This document shows positions 7,067-14,585 of a DNA stretch of 19,196 bases, in pieces. The position numbers and the translations under genes are program-made. Numbering within the stretch: the stretch's first letter is position 1; every line of letters starts with the position of its first letter. Source of the DNA: Chloroflexota bacterium (GTDB lineage: Bacteria > Chloroflexota > Anaerolineae > Aggregatilineales > Phototrophicaceae); the NCBI GenBank assembly GCA_023430545.1, contig JAEZAF010000142.1:1-19196 (forward strand), given 5' to 3'. The notes under the pieces are model-generated. The model was not told where the DNA came from. It saw nothing but the letters and a program-made list of their open reading frames with translations, and searched no databases.

Positions 7067-7780
7067 CTAACGGCTCCATGTGTTGATCACAATCTTCTGA
7101 TCGCGGATCATCGCCATCTCCGGTTCAGATTTACGCCGCCGCCGGATGGCATTATCCACCTCTGCCACATGCGATCCGATATGCAGCCGCATCGGCATCA
7201 GGTCCAGCGCGCACACCACAGCGGACTCGTCGCCGTCTGCCCCGGCATGGACCGAGCCGCGCAGCACGCCCCATACGATCACATCCCCCGCCGCGACAAT
7301 TTCCGCGCCCGGATTCACATCGCCATAGACCACCACATGCCCCGCGCTGCGCACCACCCGGCCAGAGCGCAGTGTGCGGCGGATCATCACGCCGGGAGTG
7401 CCATCTTCTTCAGGGTTGATGCTGGGCAGGGTATCGGTCGGCTGATGGCGTCCGGTCTGGGCGGTGGGAAGCGCCGTCCGCAGGTCGAGCGCCTGTGCCG
7501 CATCGAGCGTGGTATCACTCTGGCTGAGGATCAGAGTCAGCGCCAGATTTCGCCGTTCCAGCAGCGCCTTCAGGGAAGACAGCGCATACTTCGGCACCGG
7601 TCGCTGACCGATATCCACGGTAATCAGCGCACCGGTAAAAAAACTGCTTTGTTCGTCAATCCGCGCCGCCAGATCGTTCAGCACAATTTGCCAGTCCTCA
7701 TTTGGATTGAGGGTGATCAGCAGCCCGTCTTTGACGCCTTTAATGGAGACAAGGTGATCGCGCATCATTTTGTGCTGCAC
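7067..7780 (-). CDS. minC: Septum site-determining protein MinC
   Basis: FtsZ-polymerisation inhibitor of up to 237 residues, the effector of the Min system. Residues about 8-105 are the N-terminal FtsZ-binding domain (VSIKGVKDGLLITL, then TGALITVDIGQRPVP). About 105-130 is a linker. Residues 131-210 form the C-terminal beta-helix that dimerises and binds MinD (IRRTLRSGRVVRSAGHVVVY, GDVNPGAEIVAAGDVIVWG, LRGSVHAGADGDESAVV). The start is ambiguous: GTG at 7778-7780 gives the longest form, and ATG codons at 7768 and 7765 (MMRDHLVSIKG) fit the family equally well. No site has a strong ribosome binding sequence. First gene of the minus-strand minC-minD-minE cluster. Confidence 0.93.
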   Translation of the reverse strand: MQHKMMRDHLVSIKGVKDGLLITLNPNEDWQIVLNDLAARIDEQSSFFTGALITVDIGQRPVPKYALSSLKALLERRNLALTLILSQSDTTLDAAQALDLRTALPTAQTGRHQPTDTLPSINPEEDGTPGVMIRRTLRSGRVVRSAGHVVVYGDVNPGAEIVAAGDVIVWGVLRGSVHAGADGDESAVVCALDLMPMRLHIGSHVAEVDNAIRRRRKSEPEMAMIRDQKIVINTWSR

Positions 7781-7830
7781 TTATCGTCTATCGTCGAGAG
7801 GCTCGGAATATATAAATTGTAATAGGTACA

Positions 7831-7862
7831 ACTATAGCTGATTTTGCATATTGTGCTATAGC
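7831..7862 (-). promoter_or_regulatory. Possible minC promoter region with repeated CTATAGC
   Basis: The only AT-rich stretch between the 8017 gene and minC lies here. On the minus strand it contains a TATAGT -10-like hexamer (7836-7831). CTATAGC occurs twice, at 7832-7838 and 7856-7862; the second copy is part of the 8-bp palindrome GCTATAGC. No convincing -35 is seen, so this is a tentative call. Confidence 0.25.
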
Positions 7863-7921
7863 ATGCCCGTGATAAACCCTTGAGAAACTGCATGGGGCGA
7901 CTGGTAGGCGGTCACCAAGCA

Positions 7922-7959
7922 CAAAAACGGTGTGCGAAGGTTGTCTCTCCGTACACCGT
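7922..7959 (-). terminator. Rho-independent terminator after the acidic-tail membrane protein
   Basis: ACGGTGTGCG (7927-7936) pairs with CGTACACCGT (7950-7959) with one G-T wobble, giving a 10-bp stem and a 13-base loop. On the minus strand the stem is followed by a short T-run (complement of 7922-7926). It lies 57 bases after the stop codon at 8017 and separates that gene from minC. Confidence 0.75.
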
Positions 7960-8016
7960 CTGTATTCCTATCCGGTTCATCCGTCTGCACGGCCAATGTA
8001 CAGACCGCGATGGATG

Positions 8017-8751
8017 TTACTTTTGCTCTTCATCGTCATGATGAACATCGGGCGTCTCATCACCGGCGACATCACTCTGCTCGTCATAGGGGCCACCAGC
8101 GATATCGCGATCGACTTCGTTACCGACATCGTAACCGCTGATATCCTGATCCTGTGCTTCGGGATCAGGGCGCGGCCATGCCATCGCCTCACCGACCTGC
8201 GCCTCGGCCAGTTGATCGCCCTGACGCGCCGCCTCGACGACTTCGCTGCTGTCGGTCACTGCGGCAGCGGCGACATCTTCCTTGCGTTCGATGGTTTCAC
8301 CCGTCGGCGCTTCACGGGAAGGTGCAGCGGTGTCATGATCAGCCGTATTCATCTCTTCTTCGGAAAGCGGTGGTTTGTCCGCCCCGCGAGAGGTATCGGC
8401 CTGAAGCTCGCTGTGCGGGATGGGGGCAATCACTTCGAGCATATCCGGTTCGGTGCTCTTGTCGTTCGAAATCAGCCATTCACGGGCAGTGGCCTGAGGA
8501 AGCTGTAACGCGCCCGTGGGATCGACACTACCGTAGGCTGTGGTCGATGTGAGCGGCGTCACCTCACCCGCACGGCGATCTTCCAGCCACATCAGCACCC
8601 ACAGGGCCAGTGATCCGCCGAGCGACAGCAGCGCCACCGGCACGCCCCAGTCGGGGAAGCCTTCAGCATTGATCACCAGATTCGAGATAATCATCAGCGC
8701 CAGCACGAGTAAGCTGACAGCGAAAAAATTCTTGGCAGTACGATCCAGCAT
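8017..8751 (-). CDS. Two-TM protein with long acidic disordered cytoplasmic tail
   Basis: Protein of 244 residues, not recognised. Residues about 9-28 (FFAVSLLVLALMIISNLV) and 36-56 (WGVPVALLSLGGSLALWVLM) are two transmembrane helices joined by a short loop. EDRR follows the second helix, so the tail is predicted to be cytoplasmic. Residues 60-244 are low complexity, rich in Glu, Asp, Ala, Thr and Ser, with no visible domain, and end in HHDDEEQK. A GTGGAG ribosome binding site lies about eight bases before the ATG. It is upstream of minC on the same strand but separated by a terminator. It may tether or interact with cytoplasmic partners; that is conjecture. Confidence 0.8.
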   Translation of the reverse strand: MLDRTAKNFFAVSLLVLALMIISNLVINAEGFPDWGVPVALLSLGGSLALWVLMWLEDRRAGEVTPLTSTTAYGSVDPTGALQLPQATAREWLISNDKSTEPDMLEVIAPIPHSELQADTSRGADKPPLSEEEMNTADHDTAAPSREAPTGETIERKEDVAAAAVTDSSEVVEAARQGDQLAEAQVGEAMAWPRPDPEAQDQDISGYDVGNEVDRDIAGGPYDEQSDVAGDETPDVHHDDEEQK

Positions 8752-8792
8752 CTTGATACTCCACAGATAACCATTAAAGCCTGAATGTCCCT

Positions 8793-8798
8793 ATTATA
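8793..8798 (-). promoter_or_regulatory. TATAAT -10 element for the acidic-tail membrane protein
   Basis: A perfect TATAAT on the minus strand lies 41 bases before the ATG at 8751. A good -35-like TTGGCA is at 8825-8820, but the spacer is 21 bp, longer than the usual 16-18 bp, so the -35 assignment is doubtful. Confidence 0.4.
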
Positions 8799-8879
8799 GT
8801 AAGTCAGATTGGGCTACACTGCCAATACTGATCCGGTAAAAAAACACGTTGTTCAGCGACTATTCACAAAAGGATAATC

Positions 8880-9293
8880 ATGCAGCGTCGATTCTTTTTC
8901 ACCTTCGTTCTGCTGGTCGCCACGCTGCTGACAGCAGGATGCCGCGAGTCCGCACAGCCCACACAGCCCGCCTCCAATGATGCTTCAGCTCAGATCAATG
9001 TCGAATTCAGCCAGCAGCCGCCCCAGGTCGGCGATGATGTGCTGTTTGTGCGCGTCACCGGTGCCGATGGAGCGCTGCTGCCATTGGCCGAACTCGCCGT
9101 GCGCGGTGATATGAACCACGCCGGGATGCAGCCGGTCATCACATCCTATGAGTCCCCTGAAGCAGACGAAAACGGCAGCTACGTCGTGCCCTTCACATGG
9201 ACAATGGGCGGGGACTGGATTCTGACGGTCGAGGCGCGGCTTCAGGATGGCAATACCCTCTCGGAACAGATCGACATCGCGGTGGAAAGCTGA
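8880..9293 (+). CDS. YtkA-like lipoprotein
   Basis: Exported lipoprotein of 137 residues. The N-terminus is a lipoprotein signal peptide with lipobox LTAGC and lipidated Cys21, followed by a Gln/Pro/Ser-rich linker. Residues about 32-137 form an immunoglobulin-like YtkA/FixH-type domain with the characteristic MNHAGMQPV (about 79-87), then GSYVVPFTWTMGGDWILTVE. The Met/His residues are typical of a domain often found beside copper-handling and cytochrome oxidase assembly genes. AAGGA lies seven to eight bases before the ATG. The EEP gene begins 11 bases after its stop, and a polyferredoxin gene follows. The domain call is good; a copper role is inferred only. Confidence 0.82.
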   Translation: MQRRFFFTFVLLVATLLTAGCRESAQPTQPASNDASAQINVEFSQQPPQVGDDVLFVRVTGADGALLPLAELAVRGDMNHAGMQPVITSYESPEADENGSYVVPFTWTMGGDWILTVEARLQDGNTLSEQIDIAVES

Positions 9294-9304
9294 GGCATCA
9301 CGCC

Positions 9305-10072
9305 ATGACACCCGCTCCCGAGTCCTTCCGCTTTGTGACTTACAATCTGCGCCATAATGCCGATCGCTGGGACGAGCGCTTTCCGATGCTGTCGGAGGTG
9401 CTGGTGCAGTATGCGCCGGATGTGCTGGTGATGCAGGAAGTCTGGCTGCCGTTCTATCAGGCCGAGATGATCGCCGATGTGCTTAACACACTGCCGGGGA
9501 CTGCACGCTATAACGTCCTGACCTGTCCGAAATGGGGCGATTACGATGTCGAAGGCATCAGCATCGTGACACGCCTGCCGGTGATGCTGTACGAGCATCT
9601 TAATCTGCCGGAAAGCGGACGCATGGCGCAGTATGCACGGCTCGGTTTTGGGGATAGTTTCGTCGATGTCGTCAACACTCACCTGCATCACCGCCCGGTC
9701 GAGGATGAGTCGATCCGCCTGCCGCAGATGCAGCGTCTGCTGCGGTGGATCAACGAGCGCACCGCCGCACGCGGTGAGCATCACTGGGTGCTGGCCGGTG
9801 ATCTGAACACCATCCCCGGCAGGGAGACCATCGGACTTTTATCACAGCAGTTGCAGAATGCCATCCCCGCCGGGACGCATACCTTCCCGACCGCGATTGC
9901 CGCCGCCGACTTTCCACCGGGCTTCTCGGTGCAGATCGATCACGTCTTTTACGACGATCAGTATCTGACACCGCTGGACTGGCAGGTGCTTGGGAATGAT
10001 CCGCACCCGGATGACGCCGTGCTGTGTGCATCCGATCATACGGGTCTGGGGGTCACCTTCCGCCTGAAATGA
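9305..10072 (+). CDS. Endonuclease/exonuclease/phosphatase (EEP) family protein
   Basis: Metal-dependent phosphodiesterase of 255 residues. Catalytic motifs appear in family order: TYNLRHN (Asn14), VMQEVW (Glu45), NTHLHH, AGDLNTIPG, IDHVF and the terminal SDHTG. Family members hydrolyse DNA, inositol phosphates or lipid head groups; there is no signal peptide here, so it is probably cytoplasmic. ATG 9305 is chosen because GAGG lies about nine bases upstream, overlapping the end of the lipoprotein gene, and the first strand then starts properly. A longer frame from 9197 would run inside that gene. It is probably translated from the same message as the lipoprotein. Substrate cannot be told. Confidence 0.88.
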   Translation: MTPAPESFRFVTYNLRHNADRWDERFPMLSEVLVQYAPDVLVMQEVWLPFYQAEMIADVLNTLPGTARYNVLTCPKWGDYDVEGISIVTRLPVMLYEHLNLPESGRMAQYARLGFGDSFVDVVNTHLHHRPVEDESIRLPQMQRLLRWINERTAARGEHHWVLAGDLNTIPGRETIGLLSQQLQNAIPAGTHTFPTAIAAADFPPGFSVQIDHVFYDDQYLTPLDWQVLGNDPHPDDAVLCASDHTGLGVTFRLK

Positions 10073-10139
10073 GATAAAAGCGGATGCGGCGCTGCCCTCT
10101 CCGGGGATACCGAATATTCAAAAGTAGCACGGATATAAA

Positions 10140-11672
10140 ATGAGCACTTCTTCTGAACTCTATCGTCCGCGCACAGGGCTTGACCTGCTCCGGCTTCCGC
10201 TGATTGGCCGCTGGATGAAATGGCGCTGGGGGCGGCTGTCGCTGCAAATCCCGATGGCGCTGATCGCCCTGCTGCTGATTTATGACGGATTCACCGGGCC
10301 GCAGATGGCTGCCCAGAATCTGGCGACAGTGGTCCCGTGGGTGCATTATCGCGGCTTCGTCGTGCTGGCACTGCTGCTGGCCGGGAACCTCTTCTGCATG
10401 GCCTGTCCCTTCACCCTGCCGCGCACGCTGGCGAAACGTCTGAGCCTGAACCCGCGCCGCTTCCCCAAACGCCTGCGCAACAAATGGCTGGCAGTGGCCG
10501 CCCTGCTGCTGATCTTCTTTCTGTACGAATGGCTGGATATGTGGGCCAGCCCCGCGCTCACGGCGTGGGTGATTGTCGCCTATTTCGTCGCGTCGTTCGT
10601 GCTGGAAGCGATGTTTGGGGAATCAGCCTTCTGTAAGTACGTCTGCCCGTTGGGGACATTCAACTTCGTCTACAGCACCACCGCCCCCACACAGATCGCC
10701 TCGCGCAGTCTCGACATCTGCCAGCAGTGCGTCGGCAGGGAATGTGTCAACGGCAGTTACAGCCCACAGCCGGTGATCCGCATCAATGAGATAACCGGTG
10801 GCGATAACACCATCGTCCATAATGCGCAGGGCACTGCCGGATGCGGTACACTGCTGTTTGTCCCGCAGATGCAGACCAACATGGACTGCATGATGTGCCT
10901 CGACTGTGTGCGTGCCTGTCCGCATGACAATGTCGGCCTGTTCGTGCGTGCTCCGGGTGCCGAACTCGGTCAGCCGCGCCCGGACAGCGGTGCATGGCCC
11001 CGCCGCTGGGATGTCTCGTTTCTGGTGGTGGCGCTGGCCTTCATCGGATTGGTCAACGCCTTCGGGATGATCCCACCGGTCTACGAGCTGATGCAGAATA
11101 TCGCTTCAACCCTCAGTCTGCGGGCGGCGGGCTGGTCGAATGAAGCGATTGACGCCTTCGCCCTGACGCTGATCTTCGTCGTCGGCGGCGTGCTGCTGCC
11201 TGCGCTCACGCTCGTCGGCGCGGGGACGCTGTCCCGCACACTGACGCGCAACGGCAAAAAGACCAGCCTGCGTCACACGGCGGCGGCTTTTGCACCATCG
11301 TTTGTGCCGGTTGGCCTCGCCATCTGGATCGGGCATTACGGCTTTCACTTCCTGCTCGGTGCCATGACGCTGATCCCAGTCCTGCAGAACTTCCTGATTG
11401 ACCATCGCATCACGCTGTTCGGAGAACCCAACTGGGCGCTGGCGAGCATCGTCCCGGAGACCAGTGTGATCGGGCTGATTCAGGTGGTGGTGCTGGTAGG
11501 CGGCTTCGCATGGAGTATGCTGCTGGCTCAGCGCACCGCTATGCGCCTCTACCGCCGCGATGCACCCTTCGGCCTGCTGCCGTGGGCGGTGATCCTGTTT
11601 GCACTGATGATGGCGGCGGTCTTTGTCTTCAGCCAGCCGATGGAGATGCGCGGCACGCTGTTCTTCGATTGA
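10140..11672 (+). CDS. Membrane polyferredoxin (NapH/CcoG-like 4Fe-4S protein)
   Basis: Integral membrane iron-sulfur protein of 510 residues, likely moving electrons across or along the membrane. N-terminal helices are followed by FCMACPF (Cys86, Cys89) and CKYVCPLGTFNFVYS (Cys165, Cys169), the paired cysteine motifs of the NapH/CcoG fold. A ferredoxin region follows: CQQCVGREC (194, 197, 202), Cys235, and the classical CMMCLDCVRACP (250, 253, 256, 260). After about residue 290 come about five more hydrophobic helices, making it much longer than NapH (about 290 residues). There are no cytochrome CxxCH motifs. It lies 67 bases after the EEP gene on the same strand. The fold is confident; the partner and physiological reaction are unknown. 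Confidence 0.87.
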   Translation: MSTSSELYRPRTGLDLLRLPLIGRWMKWRWGRLSLQIPMALIALLLIYDGFTGPQMAAQNLATVVPWVHYRGFVVLALLLAGNLFCMACPFTLPRTLAKRLSLNPRRFPKRLRNKWLAVAALLLIFFLYEWLDMWASPALTAWVIVAYFVASFVLEAMFGESAFCKYVCPLGTFNFVYSTTAPTQIASRSLDICQQCVGRECVNGSYSPQPVIRINEITGGDNTIVHNAQGTAGCGTLLFVPQMQTNMDCMMCLDCVRACPHDNVGLFVRAPGAELGQPRPDSGAWPRRWDVSFLVVALAFIGLVNAFGMIPPVYELMQNIASTLSLRAAGWSNEAIDAFALTLIFVVGGVLLPALTLVGAGTLSRTLTRNGKKTSLRHTAAAFAPSFVPVGLAIWIGHYGFHFLLGAMTLIPVLQNFLIDHRITLFGEPNWALASIVPETSVIGLIQVVVLVGGFAWSMLLAQRTAMRLYRRDAPFGLLPWAVILFALMMAAVFVFSQPMEMRGTLFFD

Positions 11673-11710
11673 TTATAAAGCGGACACGACAGCTTGCTGT
11701 AACTCCGCAT

Positions 11711-11754
11711 AAAAACAGCAAACCGGCGATCTGTGTGGATCGCCGGTTTGCTGT
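11711..11754 (-). terminator. Strong terminator, perfect 17-bp stem
   Basis: ACAGCAAACCGGCGATC (11715-11731) pairs perfectly with 11738-11754 around a six-base loop (TGTGTG). On the minus strand the stem is followed by five T (complement of 11711-11715), ending the secreted-protein message 20 bases after its stop. It also lies 42 bases after the plus-strand polyferredoxin stop, where it has no T-run, so it may work only partly in that direction. Confidence 0.88.
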
Positions 11755-11774
11755 GATGGTTCAAGCGACACCGT

Positions 11775-13355
11775 TTACGGCATCGGCAGGCCGAGCACAC
11801 CCTCCGGTGCTGCCGAGCGTGCCGCGCCGACTCGCAACTGCACATCATCGACGTAGATGCTGCCCCCCGTCCCCTTGTACTTGATCATCACGGTGACGGT
11901 ATCGACTGCATCATCCAGTGTCAGTGAGCCGTTATACAACTGATACAGATAGGTGCCGGGTTGAAGCTTCAGCTTGATCTTGTCCTTACCGTCGAAATTT
12001 TCACCGGCGGTCGGGCTGGTGTAATCGATCTTCGCCATGATACTGCCCTTGCCGGCATTCTTCCCCTGCACCCATGCGCTCAGCGTCAGCAGATTGCTGG
12101 CCGCCAGCACGGTAGCGTCCGGCTGCTGCGACAGTGAGCTGTTCTCGCCAACACTCCCCTTGAAGATCATGGCGCACACGCCGTGATGTGCGAAGAGCTT
12201 CGGCTGGCCGTTTGGCTTGAGCTTATTGCACTTCACCTTATCCTTGACCAGATTTTTACCGGTCCAGTCGGCGCTGTCCGGTTCGAAGCTGCCATTGCTC
12301 AGCATCTCGCCCTCAAATGCCGACAGCGTGAAGTTGTAATCGCCTGCTTTCGCCGAATAAATATAGGACTGATCAATCTTCAGGACGTAATTACCCGTTT
12401 CTTCCAGGTTCACCTGCTGGTCGATGAAATCCCCGTCAAATACATTCTCACCCGATGGCGCGTCCAGTGCCCAGACGAGATCCAGCGTCGTCGTCTGCGC
12501 ATCGAGGAAGATCGCCTGACCAGCCGTTGCAGCGAAGGTGTACACCTCGGTCATCCCTTTCGTCTCGAATTTTCCAGCACCCGGCACTGGCGAACCGGGT
12601 GTGATCACTGCGCCGATGGTGATGGTCATATCATCGGTGCCATCCCACAGCTTAAAGGTGTACTGCCCGGTTTCACCAGCATTATAGATCTGGATTTGGT
12701 GTATCCCGCTAACGGTCAGATCAAGCACCATGTAACTACCGTTGAAATAGTGATCTTCCAGCATTTCATCATTCGGATCGAGAATACGATATGAAAGACT
12801 GTTCACGAGCGAATTCGTCGGATCGAAAATGATCTTCTGACCAGCGGCGGCGGTAAACGAATAAATGTCCCATACATCTTTATTGTCAATAATGCCTGCA
12901 CCGGCATCCGGAACATTAGGGGAAACGGTATCACCAAGGCTGATGGTGTGCTCCTCGGTGCCATCCCACAGCTTGAAATTGTATGCACCCGTTGCCGAAC
13001 CGGAATAGACATAAACACTGAGCGTATAGGTTCCGGCAACGTCCAGGGTTTGAACGCTGTAACTGTTGTATAAATACAGATCGAATACCGTTTCACTATT
13101 TGGGTTAACCAGTTTCCAGCTCAGCGAAGCAACGAGCGTTGGCCCTGCATCGAAGATTACACGCTCACCAGCCGCCACAGTAAACGTATATTCATCAATT
13201 TCACCAGCAACTGATATGCTGTCCTCGACCGTATCGCCAAGATTAATCGGCGTAGGGGCGGCGGAAACCAGCGATACCTGAAGCGTCAGCAGCAGGAAAA
13301 AGCCGACGATCAGCCCAGAAAATAAGCGAAATCTGTTCAAATTTCTGTGTGTCAT
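11775..13355 (-). CDS. Secreted protein with three PPC-like repeats and a C-terminal CBM-like domain
   Basis: Exported protein of 526 residues. A Sec signal peptide (about 1-33) has a hydrophobic core LIVGFFLLLTLQVSLV and ends at SAA. Three related beta-sandwich repeats follow, at about 36-133, 137-240 and 246-347. Each has a GD-V/GAV start, Y(T/S)F followed by AAG or TAG, a (V/I)xFD strand, a DPN-like turn and an end such as YNFKLWDGT or YTFKLWDGT, as in bacterial pre-peptidase C-terminal domains. Residues about 349-513 (MLSNGSFEPDSADWTG, LSAWVQGKN, IYVDDVQLR) resemble a carbohydrate-binding module. No enzyme domain is seen, so it is probably a surface binding protein. GAGGA precedes the ATG. 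Monocistronic, with its own promoter and terminator. Confidence 0.85.
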   Translation of the reverse strand: MTHRNLNRFRLFSGLIVGFFLLLTLQVSLVSAAPTPINLGDTVEDSISVAGEIDEYTFTVAAGERVIFDAGPTLVASLSWKLVNPNSETVFDLYLYNSYSVQTLDVAGTYTLSVYVYSGSATGAYNFKLWDGTEEHTISLGDTVSPNVPDAGAGIIDNKDVWDIYSFTAAAGQKIIFDPTNSLVNSLSYRILDPNDEMLEDHYFNGSYMVLDLTVSGIHQIQIYNAGETGQYTFKLWDGTDDMTITIGAVITPGSPVPGAGKFETKGMTEVYTFAATAGQAIFLDAQTTTLDLVWALDAPSGENVFDGDFIDQQVNLEETGNYVLKIDQSYIYSAKAGDYNFTLSAFEGEMLSNGSFEPDSADWTGKNLVKDKVKCNKLKPNGQPKLFAHHGVCAMIFKGSVGENSSLSQQPDATVLAASNLLTLSAWVQGKNAGKGSIMAKIDYTSPTAGENFDGKDKIKLKLQPGTYLYQLYNGSLTLDDAVDTVTVMIKYKGTGGSIYVDDVQLRVGAARSAAPEGVLGLPMP

Positions 13356-13395
13356 GATGTCCTCGATGTACTGCCTTTACGAACAGAGTGATTCA

Positions 13396-13428
13396 ATCAG
13401 GCCAGTGATGCGCTTCACTGGCCCTGAT
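13396..13428 (-). promoter_or_regulatory. 5' UTR hairpin of the secreted-protein message
   Basis: GGCCAGTGA (13400-13408) pairs with TCACTGGCC (13415-13423) around a six-base loop. The stem extends by ATCA/TGAT past one bulged C. It begins seven to eight bases below the TATAAT at 13436-13441, so the message would start with this structure. No T-run follows on the minus strand, so it is unlikely to be a terminator. Confidence 0.5.
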
Positions 13429-13435
13429 AGTTCGC

Positions 13436-13441
13436 ATTATA
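13436..13441 (-). promoter_or_regulatory. TATAAT -10 element for the secreted protein gene
   Basis: Perfect TATAAT on the minus strand, 81 bases before the ATG at 13355. The -35 position, about 17 bp away (13459-13464), reads AAGACC and is weak. It lies in the gap between the PHP gene and the secreted protein gene, indicating separate transcription. Confidence 0.45.
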
Positions 13442-13540
13442 GGAAGCAGGTGAGGGATGGTCTTTCCTGATCGCATCCGGTTTTTGTCAGATTCCATCAT
13501 TCCGGCGGAATCATCGACGGGATCAGAGGGTGATGGCGTG

Positions 13541-14398
13541 CTAAAGCACCTGAATACCGAGGCGTTCCAGCAGGCGGCGGATGTTCCCGGCAGGATAGCG
13601 GATCGGCATCATCTCCGGCCCATGCGAATCAGAACCAGCGCTGATCAGCAGTTGATGTATTTCCGCATACGCCTTAAATTCCGCTGTCTGTGCCTCAGAG
13701 TGCAGCGGATAATACACCTCAAGGCCATCAATCGGGATTTCGGCGCGCATTTCTTCGATCAGCTCCGGTGTATACAGCGGGAACTCACCGCCGCGCCCTG
13801 GATGCGCCAGCAGACACACCCCACCGCTTTTGTGTGTCGCATCGACCACAGCCCCGATCTCACTCATCGCGAACTGAACACCGGCATCCAGCAGAATCCG
13901 ACCGGCAGAGCGCTCCGGCGTGCCAATGTCATTCGCTTTCAGCAGATCGACCAGCGCGTGCGGCTGATGTGAAGCGGGCTGCGCCAGAATCTGCTCCAGC
14001 GGGTCGGCGGTCTGATTTTCGAAGCGGTATCCATCCCGCACCAGTTGCTGATACACCTCGCGTATATTGTCCTGCTGGCGTCTCAGCACATCCTGTGCGA
14101 TCTCGGACAGCAGCCTGCTGTCCGGATCAAAGCCGAAACACAGTACGTCGGTCATCTCACCGCGCCAGTTGGTCGTCATCTCGGTCGCCGTGATCAGCGG
14201 GAACTGCTTTTCCTGCGAAAGCTGGCGCAAAACAGGGGCAGTGTCGGGCCGGTCATGGTCGGTGATGGCCGCCAGCGCGAACCCACCCTCAATCAGGGCT
14301 TCGATCAGGGCTTCCGGTGTCCATGTGCCGTCACTGTAGACGGTATGCAGTTGCAGATCGACCGAGGCATCAGCAGCAATTGTGAGGAGATCAGGCAT
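13541..14398 (-). CDS. PHP-domain metal-dependent phosphoesterase
   Basis: Cytoplasmic PHP-family hydrolase of 285 residues, similar to the YciV (RNase AM/5'-3' exonuclease) and TrpH group. Metal-binding motifs are in order: DLQLHTVYSDG (Asp14, His18, Asp23), ITDHD (45-49), ATEMT (Glu73), LLAHPGRGG (about 196-204), LEVYYPLHS and AGSDSHG (about 256-262). The first motif has Gln16 where the classical PHP motif has His, a common variant. The length fits stand-alone PHP proteins. ATG at 14398 has AAGTGGA about eight bases upstream. It lies after a terminator for the four-TM gene. The substrate (nucleotide or RNA 3' ends) is inferred from the family only. Confidence 0.88.
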   Translation of the reverse strand: MPDLLTIAADASVDLQLHTVYSDGTWTPEALIEALIEGGFALAAITDHDRPDTAPVLRQLSQEKQFPLITATEMTTNWRGEMTDVLCFGFDPDSRLLSEIAQDVLRRQQDNIREVYQQLVRDGYRFENQTADPLEQILAQPASHQPHALVDLLKANDIGTPERSAGRILLDAGVQFAMSEIGAVVDATHKSGGVCLLAHPGRGGEFPLYTPELIEEMRAEIPIDGLEVYYPLHSEAQTAEFKAYAEIHQLLISAGSDSHGPEMMPIRYPAGNIRRLLERLGIQVL

Positions 14399-14510
14399 GA
14401 GCAGTCCACTTTCTTGAGGTTATGAGCAGGATATCGAATCACACTGTCTGATCATACGCCGCATCGTCTGTACGTCAAACTGCGCACATGAATGATGCTG
14501 TGTGAATGCA

Positions 14511-14554
14511 AAAGCGCGATCCGGCGGCTCTGTAAATCCACTGGATCGCGCTTT
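14511..14554 (-). terminator. Terminator after the four-TM protein gene
   Basis: AAAGCGCGATCC (14511-14522) pairs perfectly with GGATCGCGCTTT (14543-14554), a 12-bp stem with a 20-base loop. On the minus strand the right arm runs into TTTT, and the hairpin sits 31 bases after the stop at 14586. It ends the four-TM message before the PHP gene. Confidence 0.8.
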
Positions 14555-14585
14555 CAATTGTCTCGGCCCGACTTCGTGTTTCAGC

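Noticed and set aside
7169..7822. 217-residue plus-strand open frame
   Set aside because: Antisense to minC, rich in His/Arg/Gln, no domain.
7860..7930. Possible tRNA or small RNA gene
   Set aside because: No cloverleaf, T-loop or anticodon stem can be built; the only structure is the terminator just to the right.
7930..8508. 192-residue plus-strand open frame
   Set aside because: Begins inside the terminator hairpin and runs antisense to the acidic-tail protein; Arg-rich shadow of an Asp/Glu-rich gene.
12183..12794. 203-residue plus-strand open frame
   Set aside because: Antisense to the secreted repeat protein, which has a signal peptide and conserved repeats.
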